This document shows, one piece after another, positions 34,230 through 46,509 of a stretch of DNA of 64,000 nucleotides (the stretch's first letter is position 1; each line of letters opens with the position of its first letter). The position numbers and the translations under genes were made by a program. The notes below the pieces were generated by a model. That model did no database searches and had not been told where the DNA came from. It worked only from the letters and a program-made list of their open reading frames with translations. The stretch covers positions 101,344 through 165,343 of the forward strand of contig NW_003101648.1 of assembly GCF_000003855.2 (NCBI RefSeq), read 5' to 3'. The DNA comes from Blastomyces gilchristii SLH14081. Taxonomy: Eukaryota; Ascomycota; Eurotiomycetes; Onygenales; Ajellomycetaceae.

Positions 34230-35035
34230 TCAAATATTCTGTGGTTCTGCAGACCATCAAGGTGCATGAGCACTGTCACAGATTGAAGAGAGAGAAGAAG
34301 AAGATGTTCAAGTGAGAAAAGACAGATTATAAGACATGTTATAAGGCCTTGAAGAGGCTTTATAAGAGAGTAGAATAATAATGATTTTAAGTAATACTTC
34401 TGATAGATTTAGACTGAACTAAGTATAGAAATAATGCAGATAACACTGCCTATGAGAGATTGAAGAAGAAGACAGTGAAGAGTCTCATACAGCAGTAGTG
34501 AGATTAGAAGAAGTTCTGAGAATGATTTAAGACTAAGATAAAGAGAGAGAGAGAGAAGAAGAGTATTACTGCAAATAAGCAGCAGCAGAAGAAGATTGAG
34601 AAGATGTTAAAATAAGAGATAAAGAAGTCAAAACTGATAAGTTTTTTATTTATTAAGAGATAATGATTTTTAATAATACTTCTGTTCTCTAATTGATTAG
34701 CAGAAGCTGACAGAGAAGAAGAGGATTGAGACCTTGTTCAGATCTTGAATGCACTTCTTAATTCAGAATATTGAGAAGACAGCTCTGCTCTCTGAGCATG
34801 CTAATCTGCTTATCACTGAGATAGAACCTGAGACAGCAGATCAGAAAATGCAGGATTTTGAGATACAGATTGATCTGGCTAAGAGAAAGCAGCAGAAACC
34901 CTTCTCTGAGAAGATAGTGAAGAGAGATTTTAAGATGATTATCATCTCAGATGAGAAGAAGAAGAAGAAGAAGAAGAAGAATAAGAAGTGAATTATAAAG
35001 AATAATAAGAAGAATGAGAAAGAGAAGAAGTAGAA
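34230..35035 (+). pseudogene. hAT accessory lysine-rich protein, remnant in copy D
   Basis: The best preserved copy of the accessory region. It has a basic start (..HCHRLKREKKKMF..) and an Arg/Lys/Glu-rich middle full of TGA/TAG at former Trp or Gln positions. An 80-codon open piece at 34749-34991 begins MHFLIQNIEKTALLSEHANL and ends in a Lys run from an AAG repeat (34955-34981). A stretch around 34625-34690 looks unlike coding sequence and may be a former intron. It has the same direction as the transposase and lies about 1 kb upstream. I do not recognise the family. It could be the N-terminal part of the transposase gene or a separate product. Confidence 0.55.
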
Positions 35036-36049
35036 AAAGTTTTTTTCTTTTTATATTAATTAGTTGTAAGTTCATAATTATTAATAATTAAAATTGATTT
35101 TGAGTTTTCAAAAATTATTGTACAAGTTGTAATCAAGTCAGGAATAATATATATATATATATATATATTTAACTATCATGATTCACAAATCACTATAATA
35201 TATAAGTATCAACAATTTTTCAACATTGATATTCATAATATTAATATATTTTTAATGATATTATCTGATAACACAATTTGATAACACTCTCTTTCACAAT
35301 ATTAATATATTTCAAGAAATATGATAGAGATTAATCAAGATTGTTTATTTACTTTTATACATTAATGATATTCAATCTGAGTTAGTACTAAAATTATAAC
35401 TAAGCTAAGAAACAAGATTATTTTCACTTATATTAATTCTTCTTACACACATCAGTGATCAGTTATTGAAAATAAATTATCATCTTTCTCAAATTATTAT
35501 CATATCTTCTGAATTCACTTCTTTCACTTCTTTTACTTCTATTGAAGATTCATAAACTCTTCAAGAAATCACTGTGAATCACAAAGTCTATGTTATTTAC
35601 AATTTAATACAGAATGCTCTCTTTCAATTATAATAAATAATCACTTCATTCTTCATATCTGATTTCAGGTCATGAAATTTATAGAAAACTCAACATAAAT
35701 ATTAAGATGAACTATGAAATAATTATCAACAGATTATATTACAGATTACTGAAGAGTCATCTCTCTGCTACAATCACTGCAACTTCATTCAGAAATATTT
35801 ATTATGAACTAGTTATGACTCTGAAGAAATTTCCTGACATCTGAAGTCATCAGAATGTAGACAATAAAAGAAAAATAATCAGAAAATTACTACTGAGCTG
35901 GTAAGTTACTCTATCAGATAACAATTTTTGATAATACTCACTTTCTAATTTGAAGAAAATTATGTAAAAACAATTCTGTATCAGTACTCTGATTTCACAA
36001 CTCTTACTTAATAACTTCTGTGAATAATTACTTTGTATATATATATCTC

Positions 36050-37900
36050 TGAATCTTTCTCTTCAATTAATTGAAAACTCTGAATTTCAAACACTTCTTC
36101 AAATGCTTAATTCAAATCTTCATATTTCACATCAATTCTGTCTTCAGTTCAATCTTGAGACATACTACAAAGTTAATATACAACATCTAGAATCAGAGTT
36201 GAAGAATTATTGAAGAGTGTCTCTCACAGTGAATGTATAGACTAGTATAAACAATCTTACATTTATAAGAGTTATATGTTATTATATTGATGAGAACTGA
36301 ACTTATCAAGAGACATTAATTGAATTTGAATCATTGATCAGTAGTCATACTGAGAATTATATAACAGAGATATTAATAACTGTGATTAAAAATAACTATT
36401 GAAATATTAGTCTCAGTCTTCTTATAATTACAACTGATAATGCTGTGAATAACTACACTATAATGAAGAGCTTGAAGTAAAAATTGACTTTGCATTTTTG
36501 AAATAATAAACAAGGTCATATTCTCTGCATTGCTCATGTGATTCAACTTATGATACAAACACTGATAAAGAATCTTAACATCAAGATAAAGAATAATGAG
36601 ATGACTGATTCTTGAGATGAGAATGAGATGAAAGTGATTACTCAAGTAACTTTTACATTCACTTTGCAAAAGATAATGTTTTTTGATAACACTTTTTAAT
36701 ATTACTTTTTGATAATGCTTTTTGATAACACTACTGTTAATTTTAAATAGATTGACTAATAATTTAAATATTATAGATTTGAAACATTGCTAATACAATT
36801 TGTATCTCTTCTAAATAATAATAATGATTTTGTGATATTCAATAAACAAACAAATCAGTCACATCACTGAATATAATACAGAATGTTAGAATATAGTGAA
36901 GTTCAATATATGATATAACTGTTCAGACTCTTCAATTACATCAGATAATTGATTATTGAGTGCAACACTCTGATTAGAAAAAGATTCAGATATTGAAACT
37001 TTCTGATATGAAGTGAACTCAGTTGAAATATATGATTGATTTACTGTTTCAGTTTTATAAGATAATAAAGACAGTCTTAATCACTCATACATCAATACTG
37101 CAGTCAGTCTGATGAGTGTATAACAGTTTATTTACTTATCTTGAGAAGCAGTTGAATCACTTAAAAAGAAATTCAGTCTGAAATGATGCTATAGTGCAGG
37201 CTATTATTACTGTAAGAAATAAACTGATATATTATTACAGTAAAATGAAACAATCTTTTACAAAGTACTATACTGTAGCAGCTCTACTAGATCTCTCTCA
37301 TTAAGTTAATATCTACACTTCTCAAGATTGAACAGAGGAGGAATAAGACTCATATATCAAATTAGTCTGAGACTACTACAATGTCAACTATCAGAGATTT
37401 GAATGAGCAGATATTTGAGATATGAAGACAGTGAAATACAATTCTCTAGTAAGTAACAATCTTTGATAATACTTTATATTATATAGAACTATAATACTAA
37501 CTTTGAAACAGGACTTGCATACATTGATTACAACTGAAAATCAGGTAAAACTACATGCTTATAAAACTGAATTTGATTACTATCTTCAAGATGATCTGAT
37601 GAATTTACACATCAAATCAATTCTAGAGTTATGAAAAATTATTGAGAGTATATATTCAACTGTTACACTGATGATGTGTGATATTCTGACAATTTCATTG
37701 ACAGAGGTGAGAATAAAGTGAAAGTTCAACTCAAGTCAAGATATTTATCACTATCACTGAGAACAATTATAAGAAGAAACAATCAAGAAACTCATGATTG
37801 TAAAACATGAAATTATCAGACAGTTTAATACCTCTGATCACAGTATATCAGAGAAGTGTAGTTTTCATGAGAAAGTGAAGAATAAACTTGCACAAGAATG
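36050..37900 (+). pseudogene. hAT transposase, degenerate
   Basis: Plus-strand reading with TGA as former Trp shows the hAT RNase H-like core. Near 36215 it has TVNVWTSINNLTF (fungal hATs have a CWTSPN.L.F motif here), then ICYYIDENW, LIEFESLISSHT and LITTDNAVNN, with the catalytic Asp of TDN at 36436-36438. ILCIAHVIQL follows at about 36518-36549 (C..H motif). The downstream C-terminal dimerisation region is expected at about 37250-37450 but too mutated to call firmly. The enzyme would cut at the TAGACTG/CAGTCTA ends. Numerous TAA/TAG stops make it dead. Minus-strand frame 36373-36669 is its shadow. Confidence 0.82.
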
Positions 37901-38243
37901 TATTTAGTTATTTCATGAGTGTTATCAATAATTATTACCAAATTCTGATTATATAAGTAATTACTGAATAAACTGAATGAGACTGATTTTAATCTTCAGT
38001 TTCAGTCTTATTCTGATTTTGAAAGAATGATTATCTTTCACAGTTTATTCTGGAAAATTACTCCTATTTTACTGTTCTTGAATTAAATCTGGTCATTTTT
38101 CACACCATTTCTCTCAGAAATGGTCCATTTTCAGATTTTTTGAGGCTTGGTCCTGGTGGGACTCACGCCAAGAAATGTATAGAATCAGACCAAATGAGAT
38201 CAAATGTGAAATTCATGATCCCAGCGGCCAGTCTACTCACAAG

Positions 38244-38316
38244 AATAAGAGCAAGTTCGCGGCGCGCAGCAATAAGATGATCTTGATGAGATACTACAGT
38301 GGCAACATGTATCAGC
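38244..38316 (+). pseudogene. copia integrase, middle fragment between hAT-D and Gypsy-3
   Basis: Seventy-three bases that continue the copia frame: after a short basic stretch comes ARSNKMILMRYYSGNMYQ, matching the conserved copia integrase C-terminal motif (usually ..K..LVGY....YRLW). It joins 32375 on the left and 44064 on the right without loss of frame. Confidence 0.85.
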
Positions 38317-38624
38317 TGTAAGAGGCCTACGCCGAATAGATCGGTATAATATATAGGTCTTATATAACAAAGAGAAAAATGTTAGAGAAGGAAAAGAAAG
38401 AGAAAGTACAAGAATCAGTGATTGAAGTAGATATTTCTACATGTATGTGATGGCATATGTGATGAGGCTTTGAGATGGAAGAATCTATACACGTTCGTGG
38501 CGGCCGAGGATCAGTGATCAAGAATGACTGAGAATCAGAGTGTATGCATTCAAGAATGAAGTAGTTGAAATCTGTGAAGTGTAACAGAATAGTCTATATG
38601 ATTGATCAGGTACAGCCTGCTACA
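38317..38624 (-). repeat. 3' LTR of Gypsy-3
   Basis: 308 bp, TGTAAGAGGCCTAC to CCTGCTACA on the plus strand. Same family as 13026-13349. Confidence 0.93.
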
Positions 38625-38639
38625 TTAGTCCCTCTCTTT

Positions 38640-41600
38640 CAGAAGCAGTTCTCATCAGTCAAGAGCTGCTGTTTTGAATAATGTGACACTCAGAGTTCAG
38701 ATCAGTTGATTATAACTGACTTATTTTACAAGATATTATCAGCTGTGATCATGAGATCTCTTATTGAGAATATTCTCAATCTCTCACTCAAGCTCATTAT
38801 CTTCTTCTATGATACCTGATGACTGTCAGTCAGAAGTCAGTTGAGAAGAGAACAGATTAATAGCAGCACAGCAGAGTAAGCTTGTATAAAAGATATCATG
38901 AATCTCTGATGATGTGTCAAGACAGTAGTTATGACTATCTAGAACTTCTATCACTTTATACTTAATATAGCAGTAATTCAGTATACAAGATAAATGTGTA
39001 ATTTATATATTCTTAAGATTCAATCATATCAAGTCTTCTATCTTATATTATTCAGTGAAATCTCAGTGAATATTGATTTAATTCTCTTGATTTTATTTCA
39101 CAGTTATCATGAAGATCTCTGCTCAGTCACAGACATCTCAGAGCTTTATTACTATATTATCAGTAATCTGAATCAGACTGCAGAGATTCAGTATGAACTG
39201 TGTAATCTCTAGAAGATTCAACATCTTTATATGATAATTATGTATAAGAAAGAACAGGCTTATATCTATTAAAATAGTATCTTATTTATTGATAGTAATC
39301 TCTGCATATAGAAGTAGATCATATCAATCATCTTATAAATAATTACAGAACTTATGAAGATAATTCTTTACAGTCTGAATTATCTATTCTGATACATCAT
39401 TAGTCTCAGAGTGATAAACAGTTAACAGATAGCATGTAATCTTAAGAACTTGATAGATTCTTATTCAGAGAGTGCTCACAAATTGACAGCTCTGATTCAA
39501 TATTATGATTCTCAGTAATTCATATATCTGATAGAATAAGCTCTGTAGAAAAGCTTCAGTGACTTATTCAGTATTCATCTTATTACAAGATTTCAATATT
39601 ACACTCTTACTCAATCAGTTTATAATGATCAGAATGTTTCTACAATTCTTACTCTCAGAGAGATTAATAACAAAGTTAATTATCACATCTCATCAGATTC
39701 TATCAGAAATATTGAGTGATTTCAGTAGGTCTTTTCTACAGTTCTTTTACAAGATAATAGAAGAATAATAGTTACAGTTTCAAATAAAATATCTGATACT
39801 GTTTAATATCTCAGATCAGCAGAACTCTCAAGAGATCATTCAGTATAATTATTTATAACCTGAGTGACTGATTATATACAAATCATACATCTCTTGTATT
39901 ATTCAAGTATGTAAGAGTTCAGAGTGAGAGACTCAACATCATTTATAGAACTGCAGAGTGTTATTATTATTGATTGAGTATTCTGAGATATCAGTTCTTA
40001 TATGTAGTTCTGAGAGAAATCAAAATACTTCTTGATATACTGCTTCAGTGAGTGCTTAAAGAAGTTTATCAGTTTGAGCTGTTACATGCTATAATTTATT
40101 CAGTGTAGATTTAGAAGAAGTCAAGATATCAGTGTTAGTATTAGTATCAGTGTCAATAGCAGTTCAGAGAGAGAGTGTTCTAATCAGAGAAGTATATATA
40201 ATGTTATGAACTGTTTTATCTTGATCAACTAATATCTTCAGATTCAAGAGCTGATACTCTTGATTCATTCAGTGAGTATCTGTTACATTGAATGACATAT
40301 CTTATTCTCATTATAAGAGGGCATCTGTCATCAAGTTCTGACTGTCAGAATAGTAGTATATTGTAAAATGAAAGTAGTTTAAAAACTCAGATCATTATAT
40401 CTGTTATTCAGTAAGTTTATAAATAGTTATAAAGTACTTAAGATTCTTATAATCTGTGATTATCTTAAATTCAGAGATACTTTGAAGTTCAGAGTCTCAT
40501 TCTTCTAGACAGTATATAATTGTAAGAAGTTTCTTATCATAGATCTCATAGTTGCATTCAGCAGAACTCAGTTTCTTAGATATAAAGACATATGATTATA
40601 AGACATCTTCATCATTATATTGTAATATAGCTTCTTCTGTGATATAATCAGAGAAATCAGCTTCAACAACTGTTTTATAATCAGAATTAAATATTATAAG
40701 CAGAGAGATGTTGATGAATATCTTCTTTATCTGTATAAATGCAGCTTCAGCATTCACTGATCATTGAAATACTGAGTTCTTCTTAGTGAGTTCTGTAAGT
40801 AGTCTGACAATATCTGAGAAGTTTCATATAAATCATTAATAGAAGTTAGCAAATTCAATGAAGCTTTGTATATCTTTCACAGTGTACAGAATCTCTCATT
40901 CAAGAATAGCAGAGATCTTCTCAGAATTTATTCAGATTCTCTTATCAGCTTCTATGATAAAGTCTAGATATTTTGTACTTTTAATCTCAAAATTATACTT
41001 ATCTATGTCTATCAGCAGTTCTGCTTTCTGTAGCTGTTATAATATCTTTCACACATGTTCTTGATATTCTTTCCTGAATTCATCAGTGAAGATGAGAATG
41101 TTATTAAGATATACAGATACAAATTCATCAAGAAAATCTCAGAGTACTCAGTTAATATACTTCTGAAATGTACTGAGAGCATTAGTCAGTTCAAAGAGTG
41201 TGACTACTCATTCAAAGAGATCATATCATGTTTGAAATACTATAAGTTACTTATCTTCTTCAGTAATGCAGATCTTATAAAACACAGTGATGATATCTAA
41301 CTTTATAAATTATTAAGCTTGTTCAATGCAAGCTAGAGTTTCATTGATAAGAGATAAAGAATAATAATTCTTCTTCATTAATCTGTTCAATTCTTGATAA
41401 TTCACACAGAACTGAAGTTCTTTATCTGATTTCTTTGTAAAGAGAATAGAGGCTACAGTGAAAAAGTTACTAATATATATGAATTCTTTATTTAACAGAT
41501 CATTGAGTGTCTTTTGAAGAAGAAGTTTATCTTAGAATATATTATAAAGAGAGTCTCATGATGATTCAGAGTTCTTACTGTTCTTCTTTTCTAACTTGAT

Positions 41601-42300
41601 ACTGTGATTCACTTCTGAACCTTGTAAGAGAGGTAGATTTGTAGCATTATTATCTTATCAGAAGACATCTAAATATTCATGATATTATTAAGAGAGTTTT
41701 ATACAAGAATCTGTTGTTGTAATGCAGGATAACTTTTCTAGAGCCTTTTTAATATTAGTCAGACTGATAGAATAGATTGATATATAATTCTACTATTGAT
41801 AATTCTTTCAGCAACTTCTTTTACTGAGTATTTCATAGGCATTGACAGAGATCTGTGTCAGATTCATAGTCTTGTGAATATCATTCTCATAGACTCTATC
41901 ATTGTTAGAGAATATTAAGCTTCTGTTTTAAGCATTCAATAAGATGTCTTATTCAGATAGTCAAACAAGTTCTAATATAAGATTATAATCAAGATTATCA
42001 ACTTCATATACATAGGCATCTTCACACTAATATTCTTTAATATCTATGTTTAGTTTTACTATGTAACAGATGCAAACATCTTTTAAATCATTAAATTCTG
42101 CAAGAAGTCAGGGTTTTGATAAGAGAATACACTGAAGGTTATGATATCTTATAACTGAAGATTTAATCATTGTATAGTAACATAGATCACTGTCTATCAT
42201 GACTTTCATATTATACATGTTATTAATCACAGTAGATACAAGAATTTCATTCATTATCATTTTCTCTTCAAATCATTGTCATTCAATCTCTTCAAGCTTC
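38640..42300 (-). pseudogene. Gypsy-3 pol: protease, RT, RNase H, integrase
   Basis: Reading leftwards with TGA as former Trp. The protease part lies at about 42240-41900 (INNMYNMKVMIDSD and onward). The RT has FCVNYQELNRLMKKNYYSL near 41410, AWWFIKLDI near 41320 and the palm FVSVYLNNILIF near 41120-41085, where both catalytic Asp positions that normally read DD are now NN. RNase H has EADFSDYITEEAILQY near 40660 and [15 protein letters not shown] near 40560. The integrase is weaker, at about 40050-38700. Stops of TAA, TAG and TGA type are frequent. Plus-strand frames at 38994, 39559, 40858 and 41055 are shadows. Confidence 0.85.
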
Positions 42301-43750
42301 TGTTTGCAAATTTGAACAGAAGCTAATCTTTTCTCTGTTTTATCAGAGTATTCTTATAGTTATCTTCTGAATCTTCTTTTAATGCAATGTGATTGATGTG
42401 GACAGACACTGATTCATTCTTTGAGTAAGAAGACATCAATCTTTCTCTTGAGTGAGAAGACACATAGGTCAATTAGTAGTTGAAAGCAATGTGTCTCAAT
42501 CAGTTACAGTTGATGCATACTTCACATTGATATCAATCAGCAACTTTCTTAAGAGTGATCTCAGAAACTCAGAAGTCTGTTCAAATAGTGAAAACTCTTG
42601 CTTATGCATAGATATTTGAATCTATTCAGTTCATGACATCTGTATTATTGCTGTTACTTCTCTTCAGCATAAGTGTATAAGTGACTGAAGTGTAACATCT
42701 TTTACCACTGTTCTGTATACTCTTGAGCTTGATAAGACAATCATTCAATGTCTGAAGCTGTGTGCAGAAGCCTTCATAAGTTGAGTCTTTGTTTACACTT
42801 ATAAAAGTCTGTAAGAGTTTAAAAGTTAATGTCTTCTTAAGCATACTAATCTTTATTTGATTCTCTCAAGATTGATCATCTGCTTCTAAGATTTTAATGT
42901 CAAAGTCAGAAATGAATGTTGTAAGAGAAGTGTTTCTCTGTTAAATACTCTATAATCAATCTAACACTTTTTGTTGCATGGCAGTATCTTGAAACAGAAT
43001 ATTAAGATATTTGATGATGTTATCAGGCATTTACAATGCTGGTTCATATGCTTTCATTCATGAATAAAACTTCTGTTTTATGTGATTCTTTAATTATTCA
43101 TTGATATATCAATCTTAATTGATTAATAAACTGATGACATCTTCATCTACACTCAGTTTCATGAGTATTTTTATTCTTCATGATGAGTAGAGAGTGAGAT
43201 TAGAAGTATTGAAATATACAGAAGTATCTAAGTATTCTTTCAGTGCTTTTATATTCAATTCTGTAAATATTGAAATCACATGAGTTCTTTATTAAGTTAA
43301 TTGTTGAATCTCTTTGTATTGAAGTTATTAAGTTGCATGCATATCAGCTATCTGTTACTGTTGTAATTTCAATATTGCTCAGAGTCACTGTGATATCACT
43401 TCTATACTTATATTCAAGAGTTCTCTTATATTGTCATTAGACATGTCATTCATTGAGTGTATAATACCTGTGAAATCTTGAAGAAGTGTAATTGTATAAA
43501 TATCTCATATATCTGAATGTCAGAACTCTCAGATCTTTCACTGACATTCTCTTTATAAGATCTTATTACAGGGTCAGAGTGACTGGTAAGCAAGCTTCTA
43601 TTTAAGAACTCAGTGTCTGTTTTAACTGATTGTTTCTCTTTCTTACATATTATTACACATTCAGATATGTCTCAATGAATAATTATTTCTAATAAGAAGA
43701 TAATGTATGAATAATCATTTCTAATAAGAAGATAATGAACATTTTTCTAG
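42300..43750 (-). pseudogene. Gypsy-3 gag, degenerate
   Basis: It lies between the 5' LTR and the protease. A 72-codon open piece (42626-42844, MLKKTLTFKLLQ...) precedes a zinc knuckle near 42500 that reads CEVCINCNWLRHIAFNY, with the last Cys changed to Tyr. Gypsy-1 has a matching frame at 11859-12110. Gag packages the element RNA. Confidence 0.75.
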
Positions 43751-44058
43751 TGTAAGAGGCCTACACTAAATAGATCAGTATAATATATAGATCTTATATA
43801 ACAAAGAGAAAAATGTTAGAGAAGAAAAAGAAAGAGAAAGTGCAAGAATCAGCAATCAAAGTGAATATTTGTACACATATGTGGTGATATACACAGTGAG
43901 GCTTCGGGGTGGAAGAATCTATACGCGTTTGTAGCAGCTGAGGATCAGTGATTGAGAATGGCTGAGAATCGGAGTGTACGCATTCGAGAATGGAGCGGTT
44001 GGAATCTGTGAAGTGTAACGGAATAGTCTATATGATTGATCGGGCGCAGCCCGCTACA
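43751..44058 (-). repeat. 5' LTR of Gypsy-3
   Basis: 308 bp, TGTAAGAGGC to GCCCGCTACA. Its right half keeps CG-rich groups (GGGCGCAGCCCGC, ATACGCG) that are lost elsewhere in the family. Confidence 0.93.
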
Positions 44059-44063
44059 TCAGC

Positions 44064-46195
44064 TATGAGATCCCATTCACAAAGAGGTTGTCATTTCAAG
44101 CAGTGTTGAATTCAATGCGAATGCAACATTGACACACTTAATTGAGCCTGTTCAGAATGATTGAAATATAAGTCAAATATTTTCTATTGTGAACAAGAAG
44201 CAGATCAAAACAACTGCTCAATCTCTTCAAATCTCAAATCAAAATATCTAGGTGTTTGATGCCAACCTTTAATTAAATATTTCCTCAGTTAAGAATTCTT
44301 TAAAGAATTCATCTCTTCTCTCTGCACAAGCTGTTGTGAGATATAAGAGAGGCTGTAAAACTTCAAAAGTGACTGAGAACTCTGACAGCTTCTTATCTAC
44401 ACTCTCATTAAGAAAACATGAGTGTTCACTAAGCAGTAAAAATAAACCCAAGGAATTTACTAAGTCTAATGAAAGCTCTCAGAAGCTCATTACTAATCTT
44501 ACAATATTTATTACTACAGCTGTTCTCTTTAATGTTAAGTTTTATCTCTACAAAGGTTTCAAAATCTTCATCTTCAAAGTCAAATTAAAAGACTCTCAAT
44601 CTGTGAGTAACACTTCAGTATCTCAAATCTATGAGTAAGTGATTGACAGCTCTTAGCAAGAGAAATGAATAAAAGTAATGAAGAAGAAGATCAGTAGTAT
44701 TCATACTTATAATATCTTTAAAATTATCAAACACTCTGACCTCAAGACACTTGTCCTTGAGAGCTGTTAAATGTATAGGTTAAAAACAGATGAGAATGAA
44801 AAGATTACAAGCTTCAAAGCTCATTGAATAGTTCAGGGATTCTGTCAGTATAAAGATATTAACTATGATAAAACCTACACTTCTGTTGTTACTGTAGATA
44901 CAATACACACTCTCTTTACAGTTACTGTAATTAAGAAGTGAAAGATTCATCAAATTGACTTCATTACAGCATTTCTTAATTCTCTTATATTAGAATTTCA
45001 AAGAGTCTATATAATTCAACTCAAGAGCTTCAAGAATGATATAATCAAAGTCTGTCTACTTATTTAATTTCTCTACAGGCTCACGCAAGCTCTGTAGCTC
45101 TGATTTAATATCTTAGAGAATCTGCTCATTCATCTAGAATTTCAAAAGAGTAAATAAGATAAAGATCTCTGATTTTATTAAGAAAAAGAGACATACTTAT
45201 CAATCTATATTGATAATATTAAATTGATTGACTCAAGTGAGAATTCTCTTCAAGAATTTACTCAAAAGATTAGACAAGAATTCAATATTAAATGTCTTGA
45301 CCTCATATATCACTATCTTGATATAAAGATGAATATGAATATAAGTGATATCAAATTAAGCTAGAAATCATACATTGACTATATACTAAATGTCTACAGC
45401 TTGTCAGATAGCAATTCTGCTCACATATTAATAAAAGTGAATTTCAATCATAAAGAGCATCTCACATTATTTGAGAAGACTAAATATTATGAGATAATAA
45501 GCAGTATATAATATCTAGTATTCTACATCTATTCTGATATTATATTTATAATTGCTAAATTAGTAAGATAAAACTCAAAGTTAATAATCTCTTACTGACA
45601 GAACATCAAACATCTACTTCAATATCTAAAAGAAATCAAGAATCTCATCATTTACTATAAGTTAAGTGATAATGAAGATATTGAGATTGAACTATATATA
45701 GATAGTGACTGAGCTGGTGATATTAATAATTATAAATTAATATTGAATATGATAATCATGCTTGTAAGAGACTCTATAGTGTGAAGATTTATAAAATAGT
45801 CAGTTGTTACTCTATCTATAACTGAAGCAGAGTATATTATCTGTAGTGAGACAATCAAGATTATTATTCACTTATGAGATCTACTTATTGAATTGAGCTT
45901 TATCTCTAAAGATATGACAGTTTCTTACTAGACTGATAATACAGATACTCTCACTGTTATCAATGATAAGAAAGTCATCTGAAACATGCATTATATTAAT
46001 ATTCACTATTATCATGTTCAGAACTCAATCACTCATGATATAATTGCTCTTGAGTGAGTTGACACGCACAGAATGATTGTAGATATACTTATTAAAACTC
46101 TCACTCATGAATTGCACACAAACATTCTACATATGATGAATATGAACAAGGATTGAAGGATAGAAAAAGGCCTTAAATATATGACCTGAATTTAA
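44064..46195 (+). pseudogene. copia integrase end, reverse transcriptase and RNase H
   Basis: Begins with LWDPIHKEVVISSSVEF (TGA for W), the end of the copia integrase. A linker rich in Ser/Lys follows (open piece 44336-44638). The RT has DFITAFLNSLI near 44960 and the palm SIYIDNIKLI at 45200-45229, with Asn for the second catalytic Asp. RNase H has YIDSDWAGDINNYK near 45695 and LSITEAEYIICSE near 45820. The frame ends at a TAA close to 46193. Catalytic damage and several TAA/TAG stops show it is dead. Confidence 0.9.
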
Positions 46196-46382
46196 CTAGT
46201 TTTCTCTGCTCTGAGACTGTTATAACAGCCTGTATTGACAAGCTTAATACTGCTAATTTTGTCATGTTAATAATCCTGTTTTACAGTGATAGTGATCATT
46301 CTTAGAGACTTAATTGCATGCTTATTTTGTATGTAAAAATGAGTACTCAAAGACACTGCCCTGCGTGGCAGTTCAGAGAGAG

Positions 46383-46509
46383 TGTTGACATGCCTACTCA
46401 GCCGCCGGCCTTACAGCAGGTCACATGACTATAGATTCACTCACTCATCTACTAGATAGCTAGCTAGCACACTCTACATCTTAATGCAAGTAAAGTTCTA
46501 CACTCAATA
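46383..46509 (+). repeat. 3' LTR of the copia element
   Basis: 127 bp, TGTTGACATG to CACTCAATA (CA mutated to TA). It keeps the GCCGCCGGCC pocket like the 5' LTR. Confidence 0.92.

Larger units (their letters stand above)
32376..38235 (+). mobile_element. hAT transposon copy D, complete, 5860 bp (reference copy)
   Basis: TAGACTGACC...CCAGTCTA, flanked by a perfect 8-bp duplication CTCACAAG (32368-32375 and 38236-38243) inside the copia integrase. The left end has a tandem octamer GACCGTGTGACCGTGT. Contents from left: subterminal region, A-rich tract (32740-32955), two minus-strand open frames (33081-33314, 33726-33911), trinucleotide microsatellite (34047-34160), lysine-rich coding region, AT-rich spacer with an (AT)n run at 35148-35168, transposase, and a GC-richer right end. 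The 8-bp duplication and transposase motifs assign it to hAT. Confidence 0.95.
38317..44058 (-). mobile_element. Ty3/gypsy retrotransposon Gypsy-3, complete, 5742 bp
   Basis: Two 308-bp LTRs (38317-38624 and 43751-44058) flanked by the 5-bp duplication TCAGC (38312-38316 and 44059-44063) in the copia integrase. Minus orientation follows from gag/pol and from a purine tract beside the 3' LTR (plus-strand GTCCCTCTCTTTC from 38628). The right LTR keeps more GC than the left. Confidence 0.95.
13519..46509 (+). mobile_element. Ty1/copia retrotransposon, 33-kb span, about 5.7 kb of own sequence
   Basis: LTRs at 13519-13643 and 46383-46509. A 5-bp duplication TAAAA (13514-13518 and 46510-46514) marks insertion into hAT-C. 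Three insertions split the body into 13519-14304, 30081-32375, 38244-38316 and 44064-46509. Joining these pieces at the target duplications gives continuous gag-pol reading, which confirms the reconstruction. The domain order gag, zinc knuckle, protease, integrase, reverse transcriptase, RNase H is diagnostic for Ty1/copia. A purine-rich tract ending GAGAGAG just before 46383 is the likely second-strand primer. No convincing primer-binding site was seen after 13643. Confidence 0.95.

Noticed and set aside
34036..34269. His/Tyr- or Ile/Met-rich open frames (also 4984-5166, 6194-6451, 58631-58891)
   Set aside because: They are translations of the ATT/ATC trinucleotide microsatellite in hAT copies; composition explains the open frame.
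13837..46195. TGA read as tryptophan throughout the transposon frames, suggesting a changed genetic code
   Set aside because: The host gene at 60974-64000 uses TGG for Trp, TAA/TAG stops also accumulate in the transposons, and TGG-to-TGA is the G-to-A transition seen everywhere in the block.
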